A stretch of 10,093 bases of DNA from Bacteroidota bacterium (GCA_030624545.1 JAUXJX010000033.1:1-10093), one strand, 5' to 3'. Positions 1-8,338 are shown, numbered from the stretch's first letter. Notes: a model not told the origin generated them from the letters alone. A program made the numbers and translations.

Positions 1-36
1 GTTCCCCCCGTGGGGGTTCGAGTCCCCCCTTTCGCA
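1..36 (+). tRNA. 3' part of a tRNA gene, probably tRNA-Leu (truncated by the window edge)
   Basis: The sequence shows a T-arm: a GGGGG stem at 12-16, loop TTCGAGT at 17-23 and CCCCC at 24-28. The 3' acceptor strand CTTTCGC follows at 29-35, with discriminator A at 36. CCA is not encoded (CGA follows), so it would be added after transcription. The C-rich stretch before the T-arm looks like part of a long class II variable arm. A long variable arm with discriminator A points to Leu (Tyr is possible; Ser normally has G). The anticodon lies outside the window, so the identity is an inference. Confidence 0.7.
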
Positions 37-68
37 CGATTAATGTGGTTAACATATAAATTTTATTG

Positions 69-74
69 TATAAT
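69..74 (+). promoter_or_regulatory. candidate -10 box for the tig operon
   Basis: A perfect TATAAT lies at 69-74, in the AT-rich gap between the tRNA end and tig. The -35 is poor: at 17-nt spacing the hexamer is TGGTTA (46-51), matching TTGACA at three positions. A better TTAACA at 49-54 sits only 14 nt away, which is too close. No CIRCE-type heat-shock operator is visible. Read-through from the tRNA promoter is an alternative. Confidence 0.4.
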
Positions 75-114
75 CTTTTGGAGTTTGATTGAGTCTTGAT
101 TTTGACGAGAAATT

Positions 115-118
115 GAGG
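115..118 (+). promoter_or_regulatory. Shine-Dalgarno site that supports the TTG start of tig
   Basis: GAGG at 115-118 ends 5 nt before the TTG at 124. An in-frame TGA at 103 rules out a longer reading frame apart from an ATT at 112. The ATG at 119-121 is out of frame and too close to the GAGG, so TTG is the best start. Confidence 0.55.
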
Positions 119-123
119 ATGTT

Positions 124-1413
124 TTGGATCCGATTATCAGGCAAGTAGACAGTCTTGTGCACGAGATGACGTTTACCATCATGGCTGAGGAGGTGGAGGA
201 ACAGACCCTGAGCGAATTGAAAACACTTCGCAAAAAAGCAACAATTCCAGGATTTCGAAAAGGAAAGGCGCCAATAAACGTCTTGCGGGCTCGCTACGGC
301 AAGGATGTGGAAGAAGACGTTCGATTAGAGGTTACAAACCGCAAATTTCAGAAATTGATGGAAAAGGAGAGCTACAGAATATTGGGTGGCGGCGCCATAA
401 AATCATACAAGCCACAGGAAAATGGGAATCTGGAAGTGGTGGTTGAGTTTCAAGTTGAACCTGAGATTGAACTGAAAAAGATTGATCAGCTCAGAGTGAC
501 AAAAGAAATCCATTCGGTTGATGAGGAAGACCTGGGTAGGGTTTTGGAAAACATGCGCGAGCGCCACGCAGTTATCGAACAGGTCGAAACGGGCGCGGAG
601 CCGAATCATTTCGTTATGGCCGATTTTCAGGAGCTGGATGCCGGCGGAACACCAATCATAGGTCGAAAATTCGAAGATCGGCATTTCGCACTCGGCAGCG
701 GGCTGTTTGGCGAGCTTTTTGAGGAACAAGTGAAGGGGGTAAAGAAGGATGATGTGAGAAATGTAGAAGTTGTATATCCGGATAATGAGAAACCAGGTAC
801 CGACAAAAGAGAATACTACCAGGTAACGGTTAAACGCGTTGAGAACAAAATTCTACCAGATCTCGACGATGAATTTGCCACCTCCATGGGGGATTACCAA
901 AATCTTGACCAACTTAAAACTGCGGTTCGACTTCAATTAGAAAATGAGCTAGCCAACCGTGGAGAGGAGCAGGTGCTCGAAAACTTAATCGATGAAGTGA
1001 TTAAGAGCAATCCCTTCGATGTGCCGCCCCTAATGGTTGACTATTACATGGATACCTGGTACGAAGATATCAAGAAAGAAGCAAAAGAAAAATTGGACGA
1101 GAATGAACTCAAAGAAAGAAATCGGCCCTTTGCGATTAGAAACATTAAATGGTATCTCATTCGGAACAAGCTGGTTGAGAAGGAAAATATTGAGGTAACT
1201 GACGCGAATATTAAGGGCTACATTAAAGATATCGCTCAAAAATCAAAAGTTGCCTTTACAGAAGTGGAGAAGTATTATACCGATCCGGGGCGGAGTGAAA
1301 AACTAAAAGACCAGATGCTGGAAAAGTTGGTCCTGGACCGGCTGTTGCGCACGGCCAAAGTAAAGGAGGTCAGGGGTTGGAAGGGGAAATCAAATTTGAT
1401 AGAGACGGCATGA
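124..1413 (+). CDS. tig: Trigger factor, ribosome-associated chaperone
   Basis: Trigger factor binds the ribosome at the peptide exit and shields nascent chains in the cytoplasm. The 429-residue product is close to the usual length (about 430). The N-terminal ribosome-binding domain carries the signature GFRKGKAP at residues 43-50. A middle FKBP-type region spans about 160-240, with a GSG-x-FEE core at 191-201. The C-terminal helical chaperone domain starts near ILPDLDDEFA (244-253). The middle domain lacks the usual PGFE stretch, so prolyl isomerase activity may be weak or absent (inference). The start is TTG, chosen from a GAGG site 5 nt upstream and an in-frame stop at 103. It is first in a tig-clpP-clpX block and ends 19 nt before clpP, so co-transcription is likely. 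Confidence 0.95.
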   Translation: MDPIIRQVDSLVHEMTFTIMAEEVEEQTLSELKTLRKKATIPGFRKGKAPINVLRARYGKDVEEDVRLEVTNRKFQKLMEKESYRILGGGAIKSYKPQENGNLEVVVEFQVEPEIELKKIDQLRVTKEIHSVDEEDLGRVLENMRERHAVIEQVETGAEPNHFVMADFQELDAGGTPIIGRKFEDRHFALGSGLFGELFEEQVKGVKKDDVRNVEVVYPDNEKPGTDKREYYQVTVKRVENKILPDLDDEFATSMGDYQNLDQLKTAVRLQLENELANRGEEQVLENLIDEVIKSNPFDVPPLMVDYYMDTWYEDIKKEAKEKLDENELKERNRPFAIRNIKWYLIRNKLVEKENIEVTDANIKGYIKDIAQKSKVAFTEVEKYYTDPGRSEKLKDQMLEKLVLDRLLRTAKVKEVRGWKGKSNLIETA

Positions 1414-1432
1414 TTGAGTGATGAGGTCATAA

Positions 1433-2035
1433 ATGGGATTGGTTCCGATCGTTGTTGAACAAACGGGCAGGGGAGAGCGCGCATACGATATATTCTCCAG
1501 GCTCTTGAAGGAGCGCATCATATTCATTGGTTCACCAATTGACGATATAGTGGCAAATCTTGCGATTGCGCAAATGTTGTTTTTGGCGGCCGAGGATCCG
1601 GATAAGGACATATCTCTTTATTTGAACACACCAGGCGGTTACATTTCATCCGGTCTTGCGATCTATGATACTATGCAATATATCAAGCCTGATGTGGCGA
1701 CCATCTGCATGGGACAGGCGGCAAGCATGGGCGCAGTTCTCTTGGCGGCCGGAGCCCGGGGCAAACGTTCGACGCTGCCCCATTCTCGCGTAATGATACA
1801 TCAGCCGCTTGGCGGCGCGCAGGGGCAGGCTTCCGATATTGAAATCCAGGCAAAGGAAATTCTGACCTTACGACACACGATTAATGAGATTTTTGCTGAT
1901 CATACTGACCAGTCATTGAAGAAGATCGAAAAGGACACGGATCGAAATTACTTTATGTCTGCCGAAGAAGCAAAGGAATACGGAATCGTAGATGAAGTAT
2001 TGTTGAAGCCCCTCCAAACTGTTAAGAAAAAGTGA
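1433..2035 (+). CDS. clpP: ATP-dependent Clp protease proteolytic subunit ClpP
   Basis: ClpP is the serine peptidase of family S14. It forms a double-heptamer chamber that degrades proteins unfolded and fed in by ClpX. The 200-residue product is of normal length and aligns without gaps to remembered Gram-positive ClpP. The nucleophile Ser98 lies in GQAASMG and His123 in MIHQPLGG. The third triad residue, expected as Asp172, is Asn (DTDRNYF at 168-174, codon AAT). The rest of the family signature is intact, including the [12 protein letters not shown] segment and the DTDR...SAEEAKEYG tail. The ATG at 1433 has TGAGG 6 nt upstream. The gene sits between tig and clpX, 6 nt before clpX, as expected for a co-expressed ClpXP protease. 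Confidence 0.96.
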   Translation: MGLVPIVVEQTGRGERAYDIFSRLLKERIIFIGSPIDDIVANLAIAQMLFLAAEDPDKDISLYLNTPGGYISSGLAIYDTMQYIKPDVATICMGQAASMGAVLLAAGARGKRSTLPHSRVMIHQPLGGAQGQASDIEIQAKEILTLRHTINEIFADHTDQSLKKIEKDTDRNYFMSAEEAKEYGIVDEVLLKPLQTVKKK

Positions 2036-2041
2036 AAGAGA

Positions 2042-3301
2042 ATGTCAGTTATGGCTAACTCCGACAAAGGCGAAAAACTCTATATTTGTTCATTTTGCAG
2101 TAAAAACTCGCAGCAGGTTGACGCGATTATTACCGGTCCTGGTGTTTTTATCTGCAATGAGTGCGTTGCCGGCGCAAATGAAATTCTACGAAGCGATATG
2201 AAGCGCCGGTCCATGTCGTCCAGGCAGGGCATATCCACACCGGAAGAGATTTACCTTGAACTTGAGCAATATGTAATCGGACAAAATAGGGCCAAGAAAA
2301 CGCTTGCGGTAGCGGTTTACAACCACTACAAGCGAATTTCTTCGCAGAAGTATTATGAGGATAATCAATTAGAGAAGAGCAATATTCTTTTGATCGGCCC
2401 AACGGGACCCGGAAAAACCCTATTGGCGCAGACTCTCGCAAAATTTCTGAATGTGCCTTTTACAATTGCTGATGCGACGACTCTTACCGAAGCGGGTTAC
2501 GTTGGTGAGGATGTGGAGAATATTCTGGTACGGCTATTACAAGCTGCGGATTATGATGTGGAACGGGCGGAGAAGGGCATTGTGTACATCGACGAAATTG
2601 ACAAAATTGCCCGCAAAAATGGAAATCCCTCCATAACTCGTGACGTGTCGGGCGAAGGCGTGCAGCAGGCATTGCTCAAGATCCTGGAGGGAACGGTTGC
2701 GTCGGTGCCGCCAAAGGGCGGACGAAAGCACCCGGAGCAAAACCTGATCAATATCAATACAAAGAATGTCTTGTTTATCTGTGGCGGCGCATTCGAATGT
2801 ATCGAAGACATAGTTGAGGCCCGCATCGGTGTGAAGACCATGGGCTTCAAAGCCGAGACAAAATCCAAAAAAGAGCGACGGATTGGAGAGTTGCTTCCGC
2901 TCGTGGAACCCGATGATCTGCTCAAATTCGGCTTGATTCCGGAATTGATCGGCAGGCTTCCAGTAATTTCGGTGCTCGATGAACTGGGTGACGATGCCCT
3001 GATGAAGATTCTTATTGAGCCCAAAAACGCCATAACCAAGCAATATATGCGCATGTTCGAGCTCGAGGGAGTAGAGCTAGAGTTTGAAAAAGGGGCTCTC
3101 GACGCCATCATTGCAAAATCACGCAACCGCGGTACCGGTGCCAGGGGGTTGAGATCGATCATGGAAGATTCCATGCTGGATATCATGTACGATCTGCCCT
3201 CCAACCGTGATGTGAAAAAATGCATCATCACCCGGCAAGTTGTGGAGGCCAAGGGTGATCCAATTTACGAGTATCGAACGGTGAAAAAGCGGGCCTCTTG
3301 A
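2042..3301 (+). CDS. clpX: ClpX, ATP-dependent unfoldase subunit of ClpXP
   Basis: ClpX is an AAA+ unfoldase that recognises tagged substrates and threads them into ClpP. The product is 419 residues. The N-terminal C4 zinc-binding domain has Cys16, Cys19, Cys38 and Cys41. Walker A is GPTGPGKT (119-126), pore loop GYVG (152-155), Walker B VYIDEID (181-187), RKH loop 228-230, arginine-finger segment GLIPELIGR (297-305) and sensor 2 GTGARGLR (364-371). The ClpP-docking IGF loop reads MGF (267-269). Walker A has Pro where Ser is common, which still fits GxxxxGKT. The purine-rich GAAAGAG at 2034-2040 is only 1 nt from the ATG at 2042 but 10 nt from an in-frame ATG at 2051, so the real protein may begin MANSDKG (416 residues). 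Confidence 0.96.
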   Translation: MSVMANSDKGEKLYICSFCSKNSQQVDAIITGPGVFICNECVAGANEILRSDMKRRSMSSRQGISTPEEIYLELEQYVIGQNRAKKTLAVAVYNHYKRISSQKYYEDNQLEKSNILLIGPTGPGKTLLAQTLAKFLNVPFTIADATTLTEAGYVGEDVENILVRLLQAADYDVERAEKGIVYIDEIDKIARKNGNPSITRDVSGEGVQQALLKILEGTVASVPPKGGRKHPEQNLININTKNVLFICGGAFECIEDIVEARIGVKTMGFKAETKSKKERRIGELLPLVEPDDLLKFGLIPELIGRLPVISVLDELGDDALMKILIEPKNAITKQYMRMFELEGVELEFEKGALDAIIAKSRNRGTGARGLRSIMEDSMLDIMYDLPSNRDVKKCIITRQVVEAKGDPIYEYRTVKKRAS

Positions 3302-3351
3302 TGTCGGATTGGTTGATCCCAGCTGTGCTGCATGGCCGGAAAGAATATTAC

Positions 3352-3386
3352 TTCTAGAATAGCCCCCTGTTTTCTCAGAATATAAT
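3352..3386 (+). promoter_or_regulatory. candidate lon promoter with two dyad sites
   Basis: A perfect TATAAT lies at 3381-3386, 27 nt before the lon ATG. No good -35 hexamer is found 16-18 nt upstream. Two short dyads, TTCTAGAA (3352-3359) and TTCTCAGAA (3372-3380), begin 20 nt apart, about two helical turns, and cover the -35 and spacer region. This could be a regulated promoter with operators. It could also be chance in AT-rich DNA. Confidence 0.35.
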
Positions 3387-3412
3387 CTTGTTTTTGAAGA
3401 AATTTTGGAGCC

Positions 3413-5788
3413 ATGGTTCGAATTAAGCGCGACGATATTATCATAGAAGTAGAGGATAGACTTCCCATACTTCCCCTCAAGGAAACAGTCATTTTCCCCT
3501 ACATGATCTACCCTCTTTTGGTGGGCCGGGAATCTAGCATAAAGGCTGTCCAGGAAGCACTCATGCACGAGAAACTGGCTCTTCTCGTTGCCCAGAGAGA
3601 TACCATGAAGGAGACCCCTTCACGAAGCGATCTATTTCGCGTAGGTGTGGTCGCCCGAATTCTTCAAATCTTGAAATTACCCAATGGGCTTGTCAAAATT
3701 TTGGTGGAAGGCTTGGTCCGGGCAAGAATCAAGCGCTATATTCCCCACGGAGAATTCCTGCAGGCGCGTTTCGAAGTAATTCCTGAATATCCTCATGTCA
3801 CCGCGAAAAATGAAGCGGCACTTCGACATGTGATTTCCCTTTTTAAGGAATATGTCCTGTTGAATCGGGATATCCCTGATGAATTGCTTCTGTCGGTGGA
3901 AGCGCTTGACAATGCCCAGCGTATTACTGATTTTGTGGCCGCACACGTGCCAAAGAGACTCGAGGAAAAGCAGCATCTTCTGGAGGCTTTCAACGTAGAA
4001 GACGAACTTTTCATGTTAGCCGAAATGCTCCAATCGGAGAAGGAGATATTGGAGCTTGAGCGGAATATTGATGATCAGGTTCGCCAGCGCATGCAGGGCT
4101 CCCAGCGTCATTTCTACCTGCAAGAACAGCTACGCGTAATAAGGCAGGAGTTGGGTGATGAAGAGGAAGGCTACAATGACGTTCACGTCTTGGAAGAAAA
4201 GTTGGCGAAGGCAAAACTTCCTCAAGAGGCCAAGGAAAGGGCGAAAGAAGAGTTGGATAAACTCCGCTTTACATCGCCCATGTCGCCTGAATACACGGTT
4301 ATTCACAATTACCTTGATTGGCTGGTTGCCATGCCCTGGCACAAGCGTACAAAAGACAATCTTGACATTAGGGCCGCACAGAAAATATTGGATGAAGATC
4401 ACTACGGTCTGAAAAAACCGAAAGAACGAATCCTGGAACACTTGGCAGTCCTGAAATTGAAAAAGCGGGTGAAAGGACCAATACTCTGTTTTGTCGGACC
4501 ACCGGGTGTGGGAAAGACATCATTGGGCAAATCGATTGCGCGTGCCTTGAACCGCAAATTTGTGCGGGTGTCCCTTGGCGGCATCCGTGATGAGGCGGAA
4601 ATTCGCGGCCACCGGCGAACCTATATCGGGTCCATGCCCGGCCGTATCATTCAATGCCTGAAAAAGGCCGGCACCCGAAATCCCGTGTTTCTCCTGGATG
4701 AAGTGGACAAAATGAGTATGGATTTTCGCGGCGATCCATCTGCTGCTTTGCTGGAGGTACTAGACCCCGAGCAAAATCGCAATTTTAGTGACCACTACCT
4801 CGAAGTGGAATTCGACCTTTCCGATGTTTTGTTTGTGACTACGGCGAACGTGCGTCACAATGTTCCGGATCCCTTGCTGGACCGTATGGAGACAATTGAC
4901 CTGCCCGGCTATATGGAGTATGACAAGTTGGAAATCGCCCGCTATCATTTAGTCCCAAAACAGGTGCAAGAAACAGGAGTGGGCGCCAAGAGTGTGAAAT
5001 TCTCAGATTCAGCAATTCTCGATATTATCCGCAAGTACACACGGGAAGCCGGCGTGCGAAACCTTGAACGTAACATTTCAAATATTTGCCGCAAAGTAGC
5101 CAAAGAAATCGTCATGAATTCAAATGGCAAACAATATTTGATAACGGGAAAAGGTCTGAAAGGCTATCTCGGAGTTGCAAAGTACACCGAGAGGATGGCG
5201 GTAGAAGATGATCAAATTGGCAGCGCTACCGGACTGGCGTGGACTGAATTTGGCGGTGATCTTCTGCAAATAGATGTGACGTTGATGAAGGGGAAGAGCG
5301 GACTTACGCTGACGGGCAAGCTGGGCGACGTGATGAAGGAATCGGCCCAGGCCGCGCTGAGCTACATCCGGTCTAATACCGGCAAACTGGGTGTGGAAGC
5401 CAAGTTCTTTGAAGGAAAGGAAATTCACGTGCACATTCCCGAGGGTGCTATTCCAAAGGACGGTCCATCCGCCGGGATAACCATGGCTACCGCGATGGTT
5501 TCTGCACTCACCAAGAAGCCTGTTTCCAAAAGCATCGCAATGACCGGTGAGATTACACTGCGCGGAAATGTACTGCCAATTGGCGGCCTTACCGAAAAGC
5601 TTTTGGCTGCACGCCGCTCCGGGATTCACCAGGTGATTATTCCGGAGGAAAACCGTAAAGATCTGGAGGAAATTCCAAAACGTGTCCTGAGAGGGCTCGA
5701 TCTCATATTCGTGAACAATATGGAGGACGTCTTTTCTAAGGCGTTTGTCGACGGACAGCCGAGGCAGCCGGCCCAAAAGGGCAAATGA
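3413..5788 (+). CDS. lon: Lon ATP-dependent protease (LonA type)
   Basis: Lon is a soluble hexameric AAA+ serine protease that removes misfolded and short-lived regulatory proteins. The 791 residues compare with 784 in E. coli. The N-terminal LON substrate-binding domain begins at [16 protein letters not shown] coiled helical region follows, then Walker A GPPGVGKT (362-369) and Walker B FLLDE (426-430). The C-terminal S16 peptidase domain has the Ser-Lys dyad: Ser686 in PKDGPSAG and Lys729 in GGLTEKLL. Their 43-residue spacing equals that of E. coli Ser679/Lys722. No membrane segment is seen, so it is not LonB. The ATG at 3413 is the only sensible start because an in-frame TGA lies at 3395; GGAG at 3407-3410 is unusually close (2 nt). 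The stop overlaps engB by 4 nt. Confidence 0.97.
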   Translation: MVRIKRDDIIIEVEDRLPILPLKETVIFPYMIYPLLVGRESSIKAVQEALMHEKLALLVAQRDTMKETPSRSDLFRVGVVARILQILKLPNGLVKILVEGLVRARIKRYIPHGEFLQARFEVIPEYPHVTAKNEAALRHVISLFKEYVLLNRDIPDELLLSVEALDNAQRITDFVAAHVPKRLEEKQHLLEAFNVEDELFMLAEMLQSEKEILELERNIDDQVRQRMQGSQRHFYLQEQLRVIRQELGDEEEGYNDVHVLEEKLAKAKLPQEAKERAKEELDKLRFTSPMSPEYTVIHNYLDWLVAMPWHKRTKDNLDIRAAQKILDEDHYGLKKPKERILEHLAVLKLKKRVKGPILCFVGPPGVGKTSLGKSIARALNRKFVRVSLGGIRDEAEIRGHRRTYIGSMPGRIIQCLKKAGTRNPVFLLDEVDKMSMDFRGDPSAALLEVLDPEQNRNFSDHYLEVEFDLSDVLFVTTANVRHNVPDPLLDRMETIDLPGYMEYDKLEIARYHLVPKQVQETGVGAKSVKFSDSAILDIIRKYTREAGVRNLERNISNICRKVAKEIVMNSNGKQYLITGKGLKGYLGVAKYTERMAVEDDQIGSATGLAWTEFGGDLLQIDVTLMKGKSGLTLTGKLGDVMKESAQAALSYIRSNTGKLGVEAKFFEGKEIHVHIPEGAIPKDGPSAGITMATAMVSALTKKPVSKSIAMTGEITLRGNVLPIGGLTEKLLAARRSGIHQVIIPEENRKDLEEIPKRVLRGLDLIFVNNMEDVFSKAFVDGQPRQPAQKGK

Positions 5789-6372
5789 AAACCTACCATG
5801 CAGAATTTGTCCGTGCTGTTCACAGTCCGGCTGATTTCCCTCGTGATAATCTTCCCCAGATTGCCTTCGCTGGCCGCTCGAACGTCGGCAAGTCCTCAAT
5901 GATCAACTGCCTTCTTGCTCATAAGAATATCGCCCGTATTAGCTCACACCCCGGCAAAACCCGCACAATCAATTTTCTGCTGATCAATCGCAAATTCTAT
6001 TTTGTTGATTTGCCGGGCTATGGATATGCGAAGGTGTCCAAAGCAGAAAGGCAGCAATGGAAGCGGCTCATCGAAAGCTATCTGATCGAAAATCAGAATC
6101 TCAAGGCTTTAATTCATATTATAGATTCGAGAATCGGGCTCACTGAACGGGATGAGGAAATGCTCCTGTTTTCACAAGGGATCGGCCTGAAAACCTTAAT
6201 CGCCGCAACCAAAATAGACAAACTGAAGCAGAGTGATAAAGTGAAACAGCTGCGAGGAATCGAAAGCCGACTAAGTGAATATTCCCTGACCGAATACATA
6301 CCCTTTTCTGCCAGAACAAAACTGGGCCGAAATGACTTTCTCCGCTGGATTGATGATTGTTTGGGATCATAA
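5785..6372 (+). CDS. engB: Ribosome biogenesis GTP-binding protein YsxC/EngB
   Basis: EngB (YihA/YsxC) is a TrmE-Era-EngA-type GTPase needed for assembly of the large ribosomal subunit. The 195-residue product shows all the G motifs. G1 is GRSNVGKS (30-37), the G2 region is PGKTRTINF with the key Thr near 59-61, G3 is DLPG in the family-specific DLPGYGYA (75-82), G4 is TKID (142-145) and G5 is SA (175-176). It begins inside the lon stop codon (ATGA overlap), which implies translational coupling with lon. The lon-ysxC pairing is also known in Bacillus. After its stop, 82 nt separate it from the next gene, with no convincing terminator. Confidence 0.96.
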   Translation: MKTYHAEFVRAVHSPADFPRDNLPQIAFAGRSNVGKSSMINCLLAHKNIARISSHPGKTRTINFLLINRKFYFVDLPGYGYAKVSKAERQQWKRLIESYLIENQNLKALIHIIDSRIGLTERDEEMLLFSQGIGLKTLIAATKIDKLKQSDKVKQLRGIESRLSEYSLTEYIPFSARTKLGRNDFLRWIDDCLGS

Positions 6373-6454
6373 GAGTAATCAAACCATAGTAATTCCTCTG
6401 AGGATACTTGTCGAAGGACTTTGAGTTCTTTGCGGCAGATATTGAAGGAATGTC

Positions 6455-7600
6455 ATGAAACCAAGACTATACACTCCTGGGCCCACTCCGGTTCCGGAGC
6501 AGGTCAACTTGAAGATCATTGAACCGGTGATTCACCACAGGACGAAGGAATTCCGGGACTTATTCGCACGCATTCAATCCGAGTTACAATACGTCTTTCA
6601 AACGCAAGAAGACGTATTTGTTCTGGCATCCTCGGGCACCGGCGCGATGGAGGCCGCGGTGGCGAATTGCCTCAGCCGGAGCGATAGGGCGCTTACTATC
6701 GAAGGAGGAAAATTTGGCGAAAGGTGGGGTGAGCTCTGCGAGGCCTATGGCATTGCGGTCCATCGATATAAACTTGGATCGGGGCGTTCCTGCAAACCGA
6801 AGGAACTGGAAGAACTGCTTCGGAGGGATCCAGGCTATGATGCCATTTTTCTTACCCATTGTGAAACCTCAACATCAGGCGTTCTTGATCTGCAGGCAGT
6901 AGCAGAAGTGATTCACAGGAATTCGACGGCTTTAATCGTCGTCGACGGCATCACATCCGTGGGGGTTCTTCCCATGAAGATGGATGAGTGGGGAATCGAT
7001 GTTGTGGTTTCCGCTTCGCAGAAGGCGTTTAGATGTCCCACAGGACTGGCCTTTATCGCTTGCAGCGAAAAGGCCTGGGCGGCGGTTGAATCTTCAGACC
7101 TGCCTCGCTATTATTTTGATATGCGCAAGATGAAGGGTTCTCTGGCAAATCAAAATACTCCTTTTACGCCCGCCACGTCCCTTCTCTTTGGACTGGATGA
7201 AGCCTTGAAAATGATGCATGATGAAGGAATCGGGAACATCTGGGAAAAACACAGAATGCTAGGCGCCGCATTCCGCTCGGCTGTGGAAAGCCTGGGCCTG
7301 GAGATTTTTTCCGAAAATCCATCGGATTCGCTAACCGCCATAAAAATTCCCGATTCTTTATTAGAACAAAACCTGGTCCGACTCTTAAAGGACAAAGGCT
7401 GCGTGGTTGCCGGCGGGCAAGGGGAACTAAAGAATCGGATTTTTCGCATTTCTCATATGGGTTATTGCAATGCGGATGATCTATCGGCCGTTTTGAGTGC
7501 GTTGGAAGAAGTGCTGATTTCGTGTGGGTGGTCAGTCAAGCCGGGAATGGCGGCGGCGAAATTTCAACAGATGTTGACATCAGATTCAGGAAATGCTTGA
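6455..7600 (+). CDS. Class V PLP-dependent aminotransferase (alanine/serine-glyoxylate type)
   Basis: This is a fold-type I, class V aminotransferase of 381 residues, closest in pattern to alanine-glyoxylate and serine-pyruvate aminotransferases and the soluble hydrogenase small-subunit-like family. It begins with the typical YTPGPTPVPE. Motifs are SGTGAMEAA (60-68, phosphate contact), HCETSTSGVL (135-144), VVDGITS with Asp164 facing the pyridine nitrogen, ASQKAF with Lys190 as the Schiff-base residue, and FRISHMG with Arg331 expected to hold the substrate carboxylate. Likely reactions use alanine or serine with glyoxylate or pyruvate; the substrate cannot be read from sequence. Related genes often sit beside serA, but none is seen here. 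AAGGA at 6445-6449 is 5 nt before the ATG. An ATG-TCA-TGA triplet series at 6450-6458 overlaps the start. Confidence 0.88.
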   Translation: MKPRLYTPGPTPVPEQVNLKIIEPVIHHRTKEFRDLFARIQSELQYVFQTQEDVFVLASSGTGAMEAAVANCLSRSDRALTIEGGKFGERWGELCEAYGIAVHRYKLGSGRSCKPKELEELLRRDPGYDAIFLTHCETSTSGVLDLQAVAEVIHRNSTALIVVDGITSVGVLPMKMDEWGIDVVVSASQKAFRCPTGLAFIACSEKAWAAVESSDLPRYYFDMRKMKGSLANQNTPFTPATSLLFGLDEALKMMHDEGIGNIWEKHRMLGAAFRSAVESLGLEIFSENPSDSLTAIKIPDSLLEQNLVRLLKDKGCVVAGGQGELKNRIFRISHMGYCNADDLSAVLSALEEVLISCGWSVKPGMAAAKFQQMLTSDSGNA

Positions 7601-7646
7601 ACCCTGAATCTCATCCGGGATTGCTCGTTTTTCCGTTGAGGCTTAT

Positions 7647-8315
7647 GTGACAGACCAAACCAAAGAGACGCTGATTCCTTTTCGCGAAGACACACTTCGT
7701 ATTAAAGTCGGCAGTGATCAAAACAAACGATTCGGCCTGATTTTAGGCCATGGCGCGGGAGCCGGTTTTGATTCTCCTTTTATGCGTTATTTCTTCACGC
7801 GTCTATCGGAATTAGGAATTCTCGTAACCCAATTCAACTTTCGCTACAAAGAAGCTGGCCGAAAGGCGCCGCCGCCCCGGAATGCGCTGGAATCAGAATA
7901 TCGTGCAATCATCGAGTATTCTCTGAATAATATTTATGGCGACTTTCCTCTGTTTATCGGAGGAAAATCGATGGGCGGACGCATCGCGAGCTATATTGCG
8001 GGCGAATATCCTGAAGTCAAAGGACTGGTATTTCTCGGATATCCACTTCATCCGCCGGGCAAGCCTGCCACAGACCGCGCAGAGCATCTCTACGGGCTTA
8101 AGAAGCCAATGCTTTTTGTCTCCGGATCGAAGGACCGCCTGGCAAATCTTAATTTGCTCAAAGATACGGTTGCGAAATTGGGAAAATTTGGCAAGCTATA
8201 TTTGATTGAAGGGGCGGATCACTCATTGCAGATGCCGAAAAAGGCAGCAGTTACGACGGAAGAAGTGTGGAATCGTTCGTGTGAGGAGACTGTGAATTGG
8301 ATGGAGAGATGTTAA
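7647..8315 (+). CDS. Small alpha/beta hydrolase, KANL3/Tex30-like family
   Basis: This 222-residue cytoplasmic protein has an alpha/beta hydrolase fold and no signal peptide. HGAGAG (35-40) would form the oxyanion-hole region. Ser108 in GGKSMGGR is the nucleophile elbow, Asp163 in GSKDRL the acid, and His192 in GADHSL the base. FRYKEAGRKAPPP after strand 3 and GYPLHPPGKP near 131-140 are typical of the bacterial relatives of the Tex30/KANL3 group (from memory). The substrate is unknown; such proteins are usually called dienelactone-hydrolase-like or simply hydrolase. The start is GTG, with TTGAGG (7636-7641) 5 nt upstream. The overlapping ATG at 7645 is followed at once by TGA and cannot be the start. 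The gene lies 46 nt after the aminotransferase and may share its transcript. Confidence 0.85.
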   Translation: MTDQTKETLIPFREDTLRIKVGSDQNKRFGLILGHGAGAGFDSPFMRYFFTRLSELGILVTQFNFRYKEAGRKAPPPRNALESEYRAIIEYSLNNIYGDFPLFIGGKSMGGRIASYIAGEYPEVKGLVFLGYPLHPPGKPATDRAEHLYGLKKPMLFVSGSKDRLANLNLLKDTVAKLGKFGKLYLIEGADHSLQMPKKAAVTTEEVWNRSCEETVNWMERC

Positions 8316-8338
8316 ACTCGAAACCACATATCTCACCC

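Noticed and set aside
37..123. CIRCE or other known heat-shock operator before tig
   Set aside because: No TTAGCACTC-N9-GAGTGCTAA-like pair is present here or in the lon upstream gap.
1..124. tRNA 3' end as a genomic-island attachment site
   Set aside because: The genes next to it are core housekeeping genes; no integrase and no second copy of the tRNA 3' end are seen.
2551..3252. 233-codon open frame on the minus strand
   Set aside because: It is antisense to clpX; the Ser/Arg/Pro-rich product is typical of a shadow of a coding strand.
5120..5899. 259-codon open frame on the minus strand
   Set aside because: It lies antisense to the end of lon and the start of engB, both certain genes, and its translation shows no recognisable domain.
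6373..6454. terminator or promoter between engB and the aminotransferase
   Set aside because: AAGGACT-TTG-AGTTCTT can form a short wobble stem but has no T-run, and no paired -35/-10 hexamers were found.
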